A DNA stretch of 64,000 nt from Nitrosovibrio tenuis (lineage in GTDB: Bacteria; Pseudomonadota; Gammaproteobacteria; Burkholderiales; Nitrosomonadaceae): the NCBI RefSeq assembly GCF_900109785.1, contig NZ_FOBH01000001.1:536170-600169 (forward strand). Direction: 5' to 3'. The notes under the pieces are model-generated. The model did not search any database. It was not told the origin of the DNA and was given only the letters and a program-made list of their open reading frames with translations. This document shows positions 28,932 to 41,418 of the stretch, piece by piece (the stretch's first letter is position 1; the number at the start of each line of letters is the position of its first letter). The position numbers and the translations under genes are program-made.

Positions 28932-29624
28932 ATGGCGCATATATCGCGGCGTTTCAAGGAGATTAGCGGAAAGGTGGATCGCACCAAATCTTATCCATTG
29001 CCCGAGGCGTTCAAGATCATCAAGGAAACGGCGACTGCAAAATTCGATGAGTCAGTCGACGTGGCTGTCAATCTTGGCATTGACGCGAAAAAATCGGACC
29101 AGACGGTGCGGGGATCAGTGGTTTTGCCGGCGGGTACGGGCAAGACCGCCCGCGTAGCCGTGTTCGCTCAAGGAGATAAAGCCAGGGAAGCGCTTGCAGC
29201 GGGTGCTGACATTGTGGGATTTGAAGACCTTGCGGAGCGGATCAAGGCGGGCAATATCGATTTTGATGTGGCGATCGCCAGCCCGGATGCCATGCGTATT
29301 GTCGGACAACTCGGTCAAATTCTCGGCCCGCGCGGCTTGATGCCCAACCCCAAGGTGGGTACCGTTACCCCGGACGTTGCGGGAGCGGTCAGAAATGCCA
29401 AGGCAGGTCAAGTTCAATATCGAGCCGATAAAGCGGGTATCGTTCAGTGCCCCATCGGGCGTGCGTCATTCAGCGTGGAAGCGTTAACTCAAAACATATC
29501 CGCATTGCTGGATGCGCTGAACAAGTCTAAGCCCGCGACATCCAAAGGTATTTATCTAAGAAAGATCTCGATCTCCAGCACTATGGGAATAGGAGTCCGG
29601 GTTGACCAGACCAGCATGCGTTAA
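28932..29624 (+). CDS. rplA: 50S ribosomal protein L1
   Basis: A 230-residue protein forming the L1 stalk. Shows [30 protein letters not shown] and [16 protein letters not shown]. The ATG follows the rplK stop by one base; a longer frame running back into rplK was rejected. In E. coli L1 represses its own L11-L1 mRNA; a site was not identified here. Confidence 0.98.
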   Translation: MAHISRRFKEISGKVDRTKSYPLPEAFKIIKETATAKFDESVDVAVNLGIDAKKSDQTVRGSVVLPAGTGKTARVAVFAQGDKAREALAAGADIVGFEDLAERIKAGNIDFDVAIASPDAMRIVGQLGQILGPRGLMPNPKVGTVTPDVAGAVRNAKAGQVQYRADKAGIVQCPIGRASFSVEALTQNISALLDALNKSKPATSKGIYLRKISISSTMGIGVRVDQTSMR

Positions 29625-30033
29625 GGTCAAAAAATGATTTTGTAAGACTTTGGGCTGCCGGAGAGACGCTTTCGCTTTTGTCGATTCGGCGGGTTATCAA
29701 AGACCGTTGGGGTTGTTTGGCGATTGGTGGAGTTCTTTTTAGAGTCAGGGGTTATTGAACAAACCATCGTCGAGGGCTTAATTGCAGAGACGGAAGAAGT
29801 TGAGGCAGGATCTAGTATCTTGTTTTTTCATCATCCGAGCACCCAACGCAGATGGCTTCCCAAAACAGGACAGATTCAGCAGGAACAGATTCAGCTCCTG
29901 AAAGAGATTCAGCTCCTGATTTAGGTCGCCGGTTCGTGGTATTGAGCCACCGTTTACGGTTTTTCGGATTGATCAGATCAGATTATCCGAAACTAAAGCT
30001 CAACGCCGTATTTTAACTGATGGAGAATGAACC
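29625..30033 (+). promoter_or_regulatory. rplJ leader region with direct repeats
   Basis: 409 bases between rplA and rplJ without a credible gene. Near its centre-right (about 29870-29922) three related blocks occur: CAGATTCAGCAGGA, CAGATTCAGCTCCTGAA and GAGATTCAGCTCCTGAT, which can also fold (CAGGA/TCCTG). In enterobacteria the equivalent leader binds the L10-L7/L12 complex for autoregulation; that role is inferred from position. Confidence 0.45.
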
Positions 30034-30558
30034 TTGGGTCTAAATTTAGAAGAGAAAAAAGCGGTGGTCACCGAGGTCAGTGCCCAGGTGGCGAAAGCCC
30101 AGGCTATTATCATCGCGGAATATCGCGGGCTGGGAGTGGGAAACATGACCAAGTTGCGTGCCAAGACACGGGAGTCGGGAATATATTTTCGCGTACTTAA
30201 AAATTCCCTAGCACGGCGCGCGATAAGCGGAACACCTTTTAACGGGCTTTCCGACCATATGGTGGGACCGTTGGCCTATGGCATCGGAAGTGATCCCGTA
30301 GCGGCAGCGAAGGTGCTGCACGAGTTTTCCAAGGGTAACGACAAATTTGTGATCAAAGCTGGTGCAATGCCAAATTTGGTAATGTCCAGTAAAGAGATTG
30401 CCAGCCTTGCCGCGCTGCCGAGCCGTGACGAGCTTCTTTCGAAGCTGTTGGGCACCATGCAGGCACCCATTGCCAATTTCGTGCGCACCCTCAACGAAGT
30501 GCCGGCCCGTTTCGCACGTGGCCTCGCAGCCGTCCGTGATCAAAAGGAAGCTGCCTAG
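30034..30558 (+). CDS. rplJ: 50S ribosomal protein L10
   Basis: A 174-residue protein that anchors L7/L12 dimers. N-terminal [48 protein letters not shown], and a C-terminal helix for L7/L12. TTG start behind GGAGAATGAACC. Weak start plus long leader fits translational control. Confidence 0.97.
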   Translation: MGLNLEEKKAVVTEVSAQVAKAQAIIIAEYRGLGVGNMTKLRAKTRESGIYFRVLKNSLARRAISGTPFNGLSDHMVGPLAYGIGSDPVAAAKVLHEFSKGNDKFVIKAGAMPNLVMSSKEIASLAALPSRDELLSKLLGTMQAPIANFVRTLNEVPARFARGLAAVRDQKEAA

Positions 30559-30629
30559 TCTAGTTTCGCGCCGTTTAGGACATAAGAACCGTAATACGAT
30601 CATAAGCTTAAATTTATCAGGAGAAGAAC

Positions 30630-31010
30630 ATGGCTATAGCCAAAGCAGAAATTCTGGAAGCGATTGCAAACATGACTGTGCTGGAACTTTCCCAGCTAAT
30701 TAAGGAGATGGAAGAGAAGTTTGGTGTTTCCGCTGCCGCCGCTGCTGTTGTAGCGTCTGCTCCCGCGGCAGGTGCAGCCGCGGCCCCCGTGGAAGAGCAA
30801 ACGGAATTTACCGTGATGCTTACTGCCGTAGGAGACAGCAAGGTTAATGTTATCAAGGTCGTGCGCGCGATTACCGGACTTGGTTTGAAAGAAGCGAAAG
30901 ACTTGGTGGATGGCGCGCCCAAGCCGGTCAAGGAAGGCATTCCCAAAGCTGATGCTGAAGCTATCCAGAAACAACTCACCGAAGCCGGTGCGACCGCTGA
31001 AATTAAGTAA
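30630..31010 (+). CDS. rplL: 50S ribosomal protein L7/L12
   Basis: A 126-residue protein: helical N-terminal dimerisation domain ([20 protein letters not shown]), Ala/Pro-rich hinge, and C-terminal domain with [20 protein letters not shown] that binds elongation factors. Present in several copies per ribosome. Strong ribosome-binding site TCAGGAGAAGAAC. Confidence 0.98.
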   Translation: MAIAKAEILEAIANMTVLELSQLIKEMEEKFGVSAAAAAVVASAPAAGAAAAPVEEQTEFTVMLTAVGDSKVNVIKVVRAITGLGLKEAKDLVDGAPKPVKEGIPKADAEAIQKQLTEAGATAEIK

Positions 31011-31030
31011 AAGTAATGCAATAAGTCGAG

Positions 31031-31055
31031 CTGGCGGCGTCAACGACGCCGCCAG
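31031..31055 (+). terminator. rplL-rpoB intergenic hairpin (attenuator-like)
   Basis: Perfect 10-base-pair stem CTGGCGGCGT/ACGCCGCCAG with 5-base loop, 20 bases after rplL. It is followed by GCTCTGGCTTTTCC, so only a weak U-tract. Position matches the partial terminator that lowers rpoBC transcription relative to rplJL in E. coli. Confidence 0.65.
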
Positions 31056-31182
31056 GCTCTGGCTTTTCCACATTTGGATTTCCGCATTCAATGTGCGGTA
31101 GAACACTCAGCACGGTAGCTAAAATCAGGTACTCTGCTCCCATTTTCTGTCCATCCGTCCTCTGACCTCCCGGAGAGATTCC

Positions 31183-34100
31183 ATGAGCTATTCGTTTACC
31201 GAGAAAAAACGTATCCGTAAGAGTTTCGCCAAGCGCGCGAGCGTTTTGCCGATCCCCTTTCTTCTCGCTACACAAATCGAGTCTTACGCAGCGTTTCTGC
31301 AAGCTCAAGTTGAGCCTGATCGTCGCGCCAATCAGGGACTGCAGGCAGCATTTATGTCCATTTTTCCGATCGAGAGTCATTCCAGGAATGCGCGTCTCGA
31401 CTTTGTCAATTATGTGCTGGGTGCTCCGCCGTTCGATGTGAAGGAATGCCAGCAGCGCGGGCTTACCTATGCTTCACCCTTGCGCGCAAAAGTACGGTTG
31501 ACGATTATGGACAAAGAAGCGTCCAAGCCGACTGTAAAGGAAGTCAAGGAACAGGAAGTCTACATGGGTGAGATTCCGCTCATGACCAACACGGGTTCGT
31601 TCGTCATTAATGGCACCGAGCGCGTGATTGTGTCCCAATTGCACCGCTCACCAGGGGTGTTTTTTGAACATGATCGCGGCAAAACGCATTCATCCGGTAA
31701 ATTGCTTTTTTCGGCACGTATCATTCCTTATCGTGGTTCCTGGCTCGATTTCGAATTCGACCCCAAGGATTACCTTTATTTCCGCGTCGACCGTCGCCGT
31801 AAGATGCCCATTACCGTTTTACTGAAGGCGATCGGTTACACTCCGGAGCAGATTCTTGCGGATTTCTTTTCCTTCGATACCTTCCATTTATCAAAAAAAG
31901 AGATCCTGTTCGAACTCATACCGGAACGGTTGAGAGGCGATATTGCGCGCTTCGATATCGTCACCAAGAATGGCAAGGTTATTGTTCAGAAAGACAAGCG
32001 TATAACCGTCAAGCACGTCCGTGAGATGCAGCAGGCAGGCATTGATAAACTGGCGGTACCGGAAGATTTTCTGTTGGGGCGCATATTGGGCCACAACGTG
32101 GTAGATAAAGAAACAGGTGAAGTGCTGGCATTGGCCAATGACGAGATTACCGAAGTTCTGCTTGCCAAGCTGCACGATGCAAATATAGAACAGATTCAGA
32201 CAATTTATACGAATGATCTTGACCAGGGCGCATACATATCACAAACCCTTAGAATAGACGAGACCGCTGACCAGATGGCGGCGCAGGTGGCCATCTATCG
32301 AATGATGCGTCCAGGTGAACCACCCACCGAAGAAGCTGTCAAGGTGCTATTCAACGGATTATTTTATGCGCCTGAGCGCTACGATCTTTCGGTGGTTGGG
32401 CGAATGAAATTTAATCGCCGCATCGGCAGAACCGAATTGGACGGGGCAACCACGCTGTCGAATGAGGATATCACTGCCGTTATTAAAATCCTGGTTGAGC
32501 TTCGCAATGGCCGCGGTGAGATTGATGATATCGATCACCTTGGCAATCGCCGCGTGCGCTCTGTCGGTGAACTGGCGGAAAACCAGTTCCGTTCCGGGTT
32601 GGTACGAGTCGAAAGAGCGGTTAAGGAACGGCTCAGTCAAGCGGAGTCGGATAACCTGATGCCGCATGATTTGATTAACGCGAAGCCCGTCTCCGCCGCG
32701 GTGCGCGAGTTCTTCGGTTCGAGCCAGTTATCGCAATTTATGGATCAGACCAATCCGCTTTCCGAGATTACCCATAAACGACGAGTGTCTGCGTTGGGAC
32801 CGGGCGGGTTGACGCGGGAGCGCGCAGGGTTCGAGGTGCGCGATGTCCACCCCACTCATTATGGTCGTGTTTGCCCGATCGAAACGCCGGAAGGCCCGAA
32901 CATTGGCCTGATCAATTCACTGGCCTTATATGCGCGCACCAATGAATACGGTTTCATGGAAACCCCCTACCGCAAGGTGAAAAACGGTCAGGTAACGGAT
33001 GAAATTGACTATCTGTCGGCTATCGAAGAAGGTCAGTATGTGATAGCGCAGGCAAACGCCGAGCTGGATCGCAATGGTAAATTCACCAACGAGATCATTT
33101 CCTGTCGCCATAAGAATGAATTTACCCTGGCGACACCGGACCGAATCGAGTACATGGACGTGGCGCCAGCGCAGATCGTATCGGTCGCTGCCTCATTGAT
33201 TCCGTTTCTGGAACATGACGATGCAAACCGCGCCCTGATGGGTTCCAACATGCAGCGTCAGGCAGTCCCTTGTCTTCGCGCTGAAAAGTCTCTGGTTGGC
33301 ACCGGTATCGAACGTGTTGTGGCGGTCGATTCCGGGACAGCGGTCCAGGCGGTGCGGGGTGGCGTGGTCGATTACGTGGATGCAAGCCGTATCGTCGTGC
33401 GCGTGCACGATACCGAAACACGCGCCGGCGAAGTGGGCGTGGACATCTATAACCTAATTAAATATACCCGCTCCAACCAGAACACTAATATCAACCAGCG
33501 TCCCCTGGTAAAGGTGGGTGACGTTATTGCGCGCGGCGACGTGGTCGCTGACGGTGCCTCTACCGACAAGGGTGAACTGGCTTTGGGGCAGAATATGCTG
33601 GTGGCGTTCATGCCATGGAACGGCTATAACTTCGAAGACTCGATTCTTATCTCAGAGCGTATCGTTGCTGAAGATCGTTTTACTTCGATTCATATCGAAG
33701 AGCTGTCCGTGGTGAGCCGTGATACCAAGTTGGGAACGGAAGAAATCACGGGCGATATTTCCAATTTGTCGGAAGCGCAGCTCGGACGCCTGGATGCTTC
33801 AGGCATAGTCCATATTGGCGCCGAAGTGGAAGCGGGCGATGTGCTGGTGGGGAAAGTCACTCCCAAAGGCGAAACCCAGTTGACGCCTGAGGAAAAGCTG
33901 TTACGCGCTATTTTTGGCGAGAAAGCTTCCGACGTGAAGGATACATCGCTACGTGTGCCATCCGGCATCTCGGGAACCGTTATCGACGTACAAGTATTTA
34001 CACGGGAAGGAATCGAGCGCGACAAGCGTGCCCAGCAGATCATTGACGACGAACTGAAACGTTACAAGAAAGATCTGGCTGATCAGATGCGAATCGTCGA

Positions 34101-35256
34101 AGCCGACGCCTTCAAGCGTATCGAGCGCTTGCTCATAGGTAAGGCTGCTACCGGCGGCCCTAAAAAACTTGCCAAAGGCGCGGAGATTACCAAGGAATAT
34201 CTTGACGGCGTTGATCCGCATCACTGGTTCGATATCCGGCTTTCCGAGGAAGAGGCAAGCCTGCAGCTCGAGCAGATCGAAGAGGGTCTGGCGCAGAAAC
34301 GCAAGGCGTTCGATGCTGCTTTCGAAGAGAAGAAGAAGAAGCTTACCCAAGGCGACGAATTGCCGCCGGGCGTGCAAAAAATGGTCAAGGTTTATGTTGC
34401 GGTGAAGCGCCGCCTGCAGCCGGGGGATAAAATGGCCGGGCGCCACGGTAATAAAGGTGTCATTTCGAAGATTGTGCCCGTGGAAGACATGCCTTACATG
34501 GCTGACGGCACACCGGTCGATGTGGTGCTGAATCCCTTGGGCGTGCCTTCGCGCATGAATGTTGGCCAGATTCTGGAAACCCATCTTGGATGGGCGGCGA
34601 AAGGCCTGGGCACCCGGATCGGTAATCTGCTGCACGCTGGCAGCCAGGCCGCCGAGGTCCGCGTATTACTCGACAAGATTTATAACACCAGCGGGCGGCA
34701 AGAGGATATCGCTTCACTTACTGATGGAGAAATATTGGATTTGGCTGATAATCTCAAGGAGGGCGTGCCTTTCGCAACCCCTGTGTTCGATGGTGCGACC
34801 GAGCGTGAGATCAAGGATATGCTGGAGCTTGCCGGTCTCCCCCGGTCCGGACAGGTGACCCTCTACGATGGAAGGACGGGTGAAGCTTTTGATCGCCCTG
34901 TCACAGTGGGCTATATGCATGTGCTGAAGCTGCATCATCTGGTGGACGATAAAATGCACGCGCGCTCAACCGGTCCTTATAGTCTCGTAACCCAACAGCC
35001 GCTTGGCGGAAAAGCCCAGTTCGGTGGTCAGCGTTTTGGAGAAATGGAAGTGTGGGCACTGGAAGCGTACGGGGCCTCCTATACGTTGCAGGAAATGTTG
35101 ACCGTTAAGTCGGACGATGTGAACGGGCGTACCAAAGTATATGAAAGTATTGTCAAGGGCGATCACAAAATTGATGCCGGCATGCCTGAGTCATTCAACG
35201 TATTGGTGAAGGAAATCCGCTCGCTGGCGATGGATATCGATTTAGACCGGCATTAG
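31183..35256 (+). CDS. rpoB: RNA polymerase beta subunit
   Basis: 1357 residues, normal proteobacterial length. Contains the fork/rifampicin region [20 protein letters not shown] followed by [12 protein letters not shown], in the susceptible form, the catalytic segments [14 protein letters not shown] and [13 protein letters not shown], and the C-terminal [19 protein letters not shown] that joins beta'. Ribosome-binding site GGAGAG. 173 bases after rplL. Confidence 0.99.
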   Translation: MSYSFTEKKRIRKSFAKRASVLPIPFLLATQIESYAAFLQAQVEPDRRANQGLQAAFMSIFPIESHSRNARLDFVNYVLGAPPFDVKECQQRGLTYASPLRAKVRLTIMDKEASKPTVKEVKEQEVYMGEIPLMTNTGSFVINGTERVIVSQLHRSPGVFFEHDRGKTHSSGKLLFSARIIPYRGSWLDFEFDPKDYLYFRVDRRRKMPITVLLKAIGYTPEQILADFFSFDTFHLSKKEILFELIPERLRGDIARFDIVTKNGKVIVQKDKRITVKHVREMQQAGIDKLAVPEDFLLGRILGHNVVDKETGEVLALANDEITEVLLAKLHDANIEQIQTIYTNDLDQGAYISQTLRIDETADQMAAQVAIYRMMRPGEPPTEEAVKVLFNGLFYAPERYDLSVVGRMKFNRRIGRTELDGATTLSNEDITAVIKILVELRNGRGEIDDIDHLGNRRVRSVGELAENQFRSGLVRVERAVKERLSQAESDNLMPHDLINAKPVSAAVREFFGSSQLSQFMDQTNPLSEITHKRRVSALGPGGLTRERAGFEVRDVHPTHYGRVCPIETPEGPNIGLINSLALYARTNEYGFMETPYRKVKNGQVTDEIDYLSAIEEGQYVIAQANAELDRNGKFTNEIISCRHKNEFTLATPDRIEYMDVAPAQIVSVAASLIPFLEHDDANRALMGSNMQRQAVPCLRAEKSLVGTGIERVVAVDSGTAVQAVRGGVVDYVDASRIVVRVHDTETRAGEVGVDIYNLIKYTRSNQNTNINQRPLVKVGDVIARGDVVADGASTDKGELALGQNMLVAFMPWNGYNFEDSILISERIVAEDRFTSIHIEELSVVSRDTKLGTEEITGDISNLSEAQLGRLDASGIVHIGAEVEAGDVLVGKVTPKGETQLTPEEKLLRAIFGEKASDVKDTSLRVPSGISGTVIDVQVFTREGIERDKRAQQIIDDELKRYKKDLADQMRIVEADAFKRIERLLIGKAATGGPKKLAKGAEITKEYLDGVDPHHWFDIRLSEEEASLQLEQIEEGLAQKRKAFDAAFEEKKKKLTQGDELPPGVQKMVKVYVAVKRRLQPGDKMAGRHGNKGVISKIVPVEDMPYMADGTPVDVVLNPLGVPSRMNVGQILETHLGWAAKGLGTRIGNLLHAGSQAAEVRVLLDKIYNTSGRQEDIASLTDGEILDLADNLKEGVPFATPVFDGATEREIKDMLELAGLPRSGQVTLYDGRTGEAFDRPVTVGYMHVLKLHHLVDDKMHARSTGPYSLVTQQPLGGKAQFGGQRFGEMEVWALEAYGASYTLQEMLTVKSDDVNGRTKVYESIVKGDHKIDAGMPESFNVLVKEIRSLAMDIDLDRH

Positions 35257-35355
35257 CATTCATATAGCGGCACGGAATCTCTGTATTTTTCGCTTCCGTG
35301 TTTAAAGTACCGGTAAATTTTTTATGTATCGACCCCTGATCAACAGGAGTGACAA

Positions 35356-38300
35356 ATGAAAGCACTGCTTGATTTATTCAAACAGGTTACCCAGAAAGAA
35401 GAGTTCGATTCAATCAAGATCGGTCTGGCTTCGCCAGAGAAAATACGTTCGTGGTCCTATGGTGAAGTAAAGAAACCGGAAACCATCAATTACCGCACGT
35501 TCAAGCCGGAACGCGACGGGTTATTCTGCGCGAAAATTTTCGGTCCCGTAAAGGATTACGAGTGTCTGTGCGGAAAATATAAGCGCTTGAAGCATCGCGG
35601 CGTCATTTGCGAGAAATGCGGTGTGGAAGTCACGCTGTCGAAGGTACGGCGTGAGCGCATGGGTCATATCGAACTCGCCTCCCCGGTAGCGCACATCTGG
35701 TTTCTCAAATCGCTGCCCTCGCGCCTGGGCATGGTGCTGGATATGACCTTGCGTGATATCGAACGCGTGCTCTATTTCGAAGCTTATGTGGTGACGGATC
35801 CCGGCATGACTCCTCTGCTGCGGTGCCAGTTGTTGACGGATGACGACTATCGTGCGAAAACGGAAGAATACGGGGATGATTTTCGCGCCAGCATGGGTGC
35901 GGAAGGTATTCGCGACCTGTTGAGTAACTTGAACATTCGGGTCGAGATCGATAATCTCCGCCGCGAGATGGGAACAACCGGTTCGGAAACCAAAATGAAG
36001 AAGATCGCCAAGCGCCTCAAGGTGCTGGAGGCGTTCAACAAATCCGGTATCAAGCCGGAATGGATGGTTTTGGCGGTACTACCGGTATTGCCGCCCGAGT
36101 TGCGCCCCTTGGTGCCGCTGGATGGAGGGCGCTTTGCCACTTCCGATCTGAATGATCTATACCGCCGTGTCATTAACCGAAATAACCGGCTGAAACGTCT
36201 ACTTGAGCTGAAAGCTCCGGAAATCATCGTACGCAACGAGAAACGCATGCTGCAGGAAGCGGTGGATTCACTGCTGGATAACGGCCGTCGCGGCAAAGCC
36301 ATGACCGGCGCGAACAAGCGGCCGCTAAAATCGCTTGCCGACATGATTAAGGGCAAAGGCGGGCGTTTTCGTCAGAATCTGCTGGGCAAGCGGGTGGATT
36401 ATTCCGGACGATCGGTGATTGTGGTGGGTCCGCAACTCAAACTGCATCAGTGCGGCTTGCCGAAGAAAATGGCGCTGGAATTGTTCAAGCCGTTCATCTT
36501 CAACAAACTCGAAATCATGGGCATAGCCAGCACCATCAAGGCGGCCAAGCGCGAGGTGGAAAACGAAAGCCCGATCGTCTGGGATATTCTGGAGGATGTC
36601 ATCCGCGAGCACCCGGTAATGCTAAACAGGGCGCCAACCCTGCACCGCCTGGGTATACAAGCGTTCGAGCCGGTGCTGATCGAAGGCAAGGCTATTCAAT
36701 TGCATCCGCTGGTATGTGCAGCATTCAATGCCGACTTCGACGGCGACCAGATGGCGGTTCACGTGCCGCTCTCGCTGGAAGCGCAAATGGAATGCCGCAC
36801 CCTCATGATGTCCACCAATAATGTCCTATCGCCAGCAAACGGTGAACCGATTATCGTGCCATCGCAGGATATCGTGCTGGGACTGTATTACACGACGCGG
36901 GAGAAAATCAATGCGCGCGGCGAAGGGATGTTATTTTCCAACATCAGTGAAGTATCCCGCGCCTATGAGAGCCGCATCATCGAGCTGAACGCCAGAATCA
37001 CGGTGCGGATCAGGGAATACGAAATCAACGCTGACGGTGAGCGCCGCGAGAAGACCACCCGTTACGATACTACCGTAGGACGAGCGCTGCTGTCCGAAAT
37101 CCTGCCCGCCGGGCTTCCCTTTCCCCTCATCAACAAAGTCCTCAAGAAAAAGGAAATTTCAAGGCTTATTAATGCCAGTTTCCGCCGCTGTGGCCTTCGC
37201 GAGACGGTAATTTTTGCCGATAAACTGATGTATGCCGGTTTCAGTTACGCGACTCGCGCCGGTATATCGATCTGCCTGGACGATATGCTGACGCCGGTGC
37301 AGAAGGATGCCATTATCAGTGCTTCCGAAAGGGAGGTGCAGGAGATTGAAGTTCAATATACGTCGGGTTTGGTGACACAAGGAGAACGCTACAACAAGGT
37401 GGTGGATATATGGGGTCGTGCTGGCGATCAGGTGGCCAAGGCTATGATGGATCAGCTCGGCGTTGAGCCGATACGTGATCCGCTAACTGGGGAAACCAAG
37501 AACGACGAAAAAGGCAAGTCACTGACACAGGAATCCTTCAACTCGATTTATATGATGGCCGATTCAGGTGCGCGCGGATCCGCTGCCCAGATTCGTCAGT
37601 TGGCGGGAATGCGGGGATTGATGGCCAAGCCCGATGGCTCAATCATCGAAACGCCCATTACCGCGAATTTTCGTGAAGGGCTGAACGTGCTGCAGTATTT
37701 TATCTCGACCCATGGAGCTCGGAAGGGCTTGGCCGATACGGCACTGAAGACCGCCAATTCGGGTTATCTTACCCGCCGTTTAGTGGATGTGACCCAGGAT
37801 CTGGTTGTGACCCAGGACGATTGTGGGACGGGTAATGGAGTACTGATGAAAGCGTTGGTAGAAGGGGGCGAAGTCATTGAGGCTCTGCGTGAACGGATAC
37901 TCGGACGAGTCGTCGTTACCGATGTAATCAATCCGGAGCATCAGACCGTGATGTATCCCGCTGGCGTCTTGTTGGACGAAAGTGCGGTGGATATGATTGA
38001 GTCTTTAGGTATAGATGAAGTAAAAGTTCGCACCCCGCTTACCTGTGAAACGCGCTATGGTCTGTGCGCAAAATGTTATGGGCGCGACCTGGGACGAGGT
38101 ACCCCTGTCAATGTAGGAGAGGCGGTAGGGGTTATTGCTGCCCAGTCGATAGGTGAACCCGGCACTCAGCTCACCATGCGCACATTCCACATTGGGGGTG
38201 CTGCCTCCAGAACCGCGGTAGCAAGTCAGGTGGAGAGCAAGTCAAATGGGATTGTGCGTTATTCGGCTACGATGCGTTATGTTACCAACGCCCGCAACGA

Positions 38301-39576
38301 ACTGATCGCAATTTCGCGTAGTGGCGAAGTCGTGATATATGATGATAACGGCCGCGAACGCGAACGCCACAAAGCGCCTTATGGCGCAACATTGTTGATT
38401 CGCGACGGGGAAGCTGTAAAGGCTGGGCAGGTGCTGGCCGCCTGGGACCCGCATACTCGTCCCATCATTACCGAATATGCCGGTAAAGTTCGTTTCGAGA
38501 ACGTTGAGGAAGGCGTGACCGTTGCCAAGCAGATCGACGAAGTGACGGGCTTGTCCACCCTTGTGGTGATCGATCCGAAACGACGCGGCGTGGCTCAAAG
38601 CAAGGGTTTGCGGCCGATGGTGAAACTTCTGGATGAAGATGACAAGGAGGTTAGACTCGCCGGAAGCAATCTCCCTGTCAATATCACATTCCAAGTGGGC
38701 TCTGTTATTACGGTGCGGGACGGACAGCAGGTCAGCGTCGGCGAGGTATTGGCCCGCATCCCACAGGAGAGTTCGAAAACGAGGGATATTACCGGTGGTT
38801 TGCCTCGCGTTGCGGAGCTGTTTGAGGCCCGTTCACCGAAGGATGCGGGTGTGCTGGCGGAGGTTACGGGGATCGTGTCATTCGGTAAAGACACCAAAGG
38901 CAAACAACGCCTGGTCATTACCGATCTGGACGGGGTTTCGCATGAGTATCTGATTCCCAAGGACAAGCACGTCACTGCGCACGACGGTCAAGTCGTGAAC
39001 AAGGGAGAAAGCATTGTCGACGGACCGGCCGACCCGCATGATATTCTCCGCCTTTTGGGTATCGAAGCGCTCGCTCGTTATATTACCGACGAAGTTCAGG
39101 ATGTTTATCGTCTCCAGGGTGTCAAGATCAACGACAAGCATATTGAGGTTATCGTCCGGCAAATGTTGCGCCGGGTACAAATTGTAGATGCCGGTGATAC
39201 CCGATTCATCCCTGGCGAACAGGTCGAACGCGCGGATCTGCTGGCGGAAAATGAAGAGGTGGCATTGGAGAATAAAGAGCCTGCCACCTATGAGTATATG
39301 CTGCTCGGCATTACGAAGGCGTCACTTTCTACCGATTCCTTTATTTCCGCGGCTTCCTTCCAGGAAACCACGCGGGTGCTGACCGAGGCGGCCATCATGG
39401 GCAAGAAGGATGATCTACGTGGCCTTAAGGAGAATGTTATCGTCGGGCGGCTTATACCCGCGGGGACCGGCTTGACTTTCCACAATACGCGCAAAAAGCA
39501 GAGACTTGTGTTAAGTACCGAGGAGAGTCATGAGTTGCGTCAGGAAGATACAGGGAATCAGCAGTTGGCATTATGA
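35356..39576 (+). CDS. rpoC: RNA polymerase beta' subunit
   Basis: 1406 residues. N-terminal zinc ribbon [20 protein letters not shown], lid/rudder region, catalytic magnesium site NADFDGDQM near residue 458, bridge-helix region with [19 protein letters not shown], second zinc site [13 protein letters not shown], and the C-terminal [11 protein letters not shown] end. GGAGTG precedes the ATG, 99 bases after rpoB. Confidence 0.99.
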   Translation: MKALLDLFKQVTQKEEFDSIKIGLASPEKIRSWSYGEVKKPETINYRTFKPERDGLFCAKIFGPVKDYECLCGKYKRLKHRGVICEKCGVEVTLSKVRRERMGHIELASPVAHIWFLKSLPSRLGMVLDMTLRDIERVLYFEAYVVTDPGMTPLLRCQLLTDDDYRAKTEEYGDDFRASMGAEGIRDLLSNLNIRVEIDNLRREMGTTGSETKMKKIAKRLKVLEAFNKSGIKPEWMVLAVLPVLPPELRPLVPLDGGRFATSDLNDLYRRVINRNNRLKRLLELKAPEIIVRNEKRMLQEAVDSLLDNGRRGKAMTGANKRPLKSLADMIKGKGGRFRQNLLGKRVDYSGRSVIVVGPQLKLHQCGLPKKMALELFKPFIFNKLEIMGIASTIKAAKREVENESPIVWDILEDVIREHPVMLNRAPTLHRLGIQAFEPVLIEGKAIQLHPLVCAAFNADFDGDQMAVHVPLSLEAQMECRTLMMSTNNVLSPANGEPIIVPSQDIVLGLYYTTREKINARGEGMLFSNISEVSRAYESRIIELNARITVRIREYEINADGERREKTTRYDTTVGRALLSEILPAGLPFPLINKVLKKKEISRLINASFRRCGLRETVIFADKLMYAGFSYATRAGISICLDDMLTPVQKDAIISASEREVQEIEVQYTSGLVTQGERYNKVVDIWGRAGDQVAKAMMDQLGVEPIRDPLTGETKNDEKGKSLTQESFNSIYMMADSGARGSAAQIRQLAGMRGLMAKPDGSIIETPITANFREGLNVLQYFISTHGARKGLADTALKTANSGYLTRRLVDVTQDLVVTQDDCGTGNGVLMKALVEGGEVIEALRERILGRVVVTDVINPEHQTVMYPAGVLLDESAVDMIESLGIDEVKVRTPLTCETRYGLCAKCYGRDLGRGTPVNVGEAVGVIAAQSIGEPGTQLTMRTFHIGGAASRTAVASQVESKSNGIVRYSATMRYVTNARNELIAISRSGEVVIYDDNGRERERHKAPYGATLLIRDGEAVKAGQVLAAWDPHTRPIITEYAGKVRFENVEEGVTVAKQIDEVTGLSTLVVIDPKRRGVAQSKGLRPMVKLLDEDDKEVRLAGSNLPVNITFQVGSVITVRDGQQVSVGEVLARIPQESSKTRDITGGLPRVAELFEARSPKDAGVLAEVTGIVSFGKDTKGKQRLVITDLDGVSHEYLIPKDKHVTAHDGQVVNKGESIVDGPADPHDILRLLGIEALARYITDEVQDVYRLQGVKINDKHIEVIVRQMLRRVQIVDAGDTRFIPGEQVERADLLAENEEVALENKEPATYEYMLLGITKASLSTDSFISAASFQETTRVLTEAAIMGKKDDLRGLKENVIVGRLIPAGTGLTFHNTRKKQRLVLSTEESHELRQEDTGNQQLAL

Positions 39577-39654
39577 CGCATCACAGTCCGGATTTAATTT
39601 GAGATCAGCGGTCCATATTGCGAGCTCATCAATACAAAATGGAAGATCCGAGTT

Positions 39655-41067
39655 ATGCCAATTGATATCAATGCAATAGTTGCCGAGACTCGCGGCAAAA
39701 ACTTCGAGCTTTTCGAAGAACATGTGAATCCGGTCTTCGTCAAGGTACTGCGCACGCTTGGTTTCAACCGCACCTGGGTGCGCGGCGAAGGCCCATATCT
39801 TTGGGATGAACATGGTACACGTTATCTGGATTTTCTGACCAACTGGGGTGTTTTCAATTTCGGCCGCCGCCATCCTGCCATCCGCAACGCAATGCAGCAG
39901 GTGTTGGACTCCGATTTTCCGGGATGGGTTGGTTTCGACGCTCCGCCCCTGGCCGCCGTGCTGGCGCGTGAACTTGTGAAGCGCATGCTACCCGGTCTGG
40001 ATATGGTTTACTTCAGCAATTCAGGAACCGAAGCCATCGAGGCGGCGATCAAGTTTGCACGCGCCCATACAGGCCGACCCACCACGATCCATCTCGCGAA
40101 AGCGTTTCACGGTCTCACGATGGGTTCCCTCTCGTTAAACGGAGAAGCAAGTTTTCGCAGAGGTTTCGATCCCATGCTTCCGGATAGTTCGGAAGTGAAG
40201 CTTGGTGACCTGGAGGGTCTTGAGGCACGGCTAGCCCGGGGCAATGTCGCGGCCTTTGTCTTTGAGCCTATCCAAGGCAAGGGCGTCAACATCGCCAGTG
40301 ACGAGTATCTTCTTGGCGCACAGAGTCTTTGTCGGAAGTATGGCACATTGATGGTCTGCGACGAGGTGCAATCAGGGATGGGGCGCACGGGACGTTTTTT
40401 GGCCAGCCAATGGATCGAGGGCCTGGAACCCGACGTCATCTGTCTTTCAAAGGCGCTTTCCGGTGGTTATATTCCGGTGGGGGCGACGATTACTCGTCGC
40501 GCCGTTTATGATAGCGTTTACGACGGCATGCATCGCGCAATCGTCCACGCCTCGACTTTCGGTATGGGAAACATGGCAATGGCAGCGGCGCTGGCTTCCC
40601 TCCGGGTCCTGGACGATGAAAATCTTCCCGGTCGTGCCCTCGAACTCGGCGCACGCTTTCGCAACGGCATCGAGGCGATGGTGCCGCGTTTCGAATTCCT
40701 GAAGGGTGTGCGTCAGAGGGGGTTGATGATTGCCATTGAGTTTGGACAGCCGGAATCGATGTCGCTCAGGGCAGCCTGGGCCATGGTCAATAAGATGGAT
40801 GAAAATCTCTTTGCCCAGGCAATCGTCCTTCCGCTTCTCGACGATCATCGCATTCTTACTCAGGTGGCTGGCCACGCCATGCCTATTATAAAAATACTCC
40901 CGCCTCTGAATATCAGTGAAGCGGATGTGGATTGGTTTCTCGCAGCACTTGAGGATGTGATGGTGAAGCTGCACAAATTCCCGGGACCGGCATGGGAGGT
41001 ATTGAAAAAGTTGGGCAACCACGCGCTCACCGCGAAGCGGCGAGAGGGCCGCGCCGTCGTGGGCTAA
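39655..41067 (+). CDS. Class III PLP-dependent aminotransferase
   Basis: A 470-residue fold-type I aminotransferase. PLP-binding parts: SNSGTEAIEAAIKFAR, AFHGLTMGSLS, VFEPIQGKGVNI, VCDEVQSGMGRTG, and the Schiff-base Lys in CLSKALSGGYIPVGA. The family includes ornithine and acetylornithine aminotransferases and HpnO of hopanoid side-chain synthesis; the RGEGPYLWDEHGTRYLDFLT start and the long C-terminus differ from ArgD, and an HpnO-like role is one possibility, not shown. It sits 78 bases after rpoC and ahead of the str promoter, an uncommon insertion in this conserved block. Confidence 0.85.
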   Translation: MPIDINAIVAETRGKNFELFEEHVNPVFVKVLRTLGFNRTWVRGEGPYLWDEHGTRYLDFLTNWGVFNFGRRHPAIRNAMQQVLDSDFPGWVGFDAPPLAAVLARELVKRMLPGLDMVYFSNSGTEAIEAAIKFARAHTGRPTTIHLAKAFHGLTMGSLSLNGEASFRRGFDPMLPDSSEVKLGDLEGLEARLARGNVAAFVFEPIQGKGVNIASDEYLLGAQSLCRKYGTLMVCDEVQSGMGRTGRFLASQWIEGLEPDVICLSKALSGGYIPVGATITRRAVYDSVYDGMHRAIVHASTFGMGNMAMAAALASLRVLDDENLPGRALELGARFRNGIEAMVPRFEFLKGVRQRGLMIAIEFGQPESMSLRAAWAMVNKMDENLFAQAIVLPLLDDHRILTQVAGHAMPIIKILPPLNISEADVDWFLAALEDVMVKLHKFPGPAWEVLKKLGNHALTAKRREGRAVVG

Positions 41068-41418
41068 GCAACCTGAATACATTCTCAATTTTGAGGTAGG
41101 GTAGTTCTCGGCTGTAAACACTCAGTTTTATGGCTCGGTTGGTACAGCACACGACAGTGGTCAATTTATAGTTGCAACTGATGTGCACTTCCCGATGGGG
41201 TTGTGCCATGGTTCGTCGCATATGGATGACATGTGCCTGACTTCGTTTGAAGTAAAGTGGTCGTGGCTTGACATGTCTATCCAAACCCCCTAAAATTCGC
41301 AGTCTTTTTGCCGCCCCTGCTCAGAAGTATCAGTAGTATTGGTATTGCGTATGGGCGGAATATCGAATTCAATGGCAGCGGGACAGCTTTATCTTGGTCC
41401 TGTTTTTTAAGGGATAAT
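41068..41418. other. Leader/promoter region of the str operon
   Basis: 351 bases without a gene between the aminotransferase and rpsL. It holds one strong sigma-70 promoter, listed separately, and about 115 bases of leader. No clear terminator for the upstream genes was found. Confidence 0.6.
41268..41296 (+). promoter_or_regulatory. str operon promoter
   Basis: TTGACA, exactly 17 bases, TAAAAT. Perfect -35 and near-perfect -10, with expected start near 41303, about 115 bases before rpsL. Confidence 0.8.

Noticed and set aside
29724..29924. 66-codon frame in the rplA-rplJ gap
   Set aside because: The C-terminal part is just the translated leader repeats (QIQ, EIQLL), there is no good ribosome-binding site, and the region is better explained as a leader.
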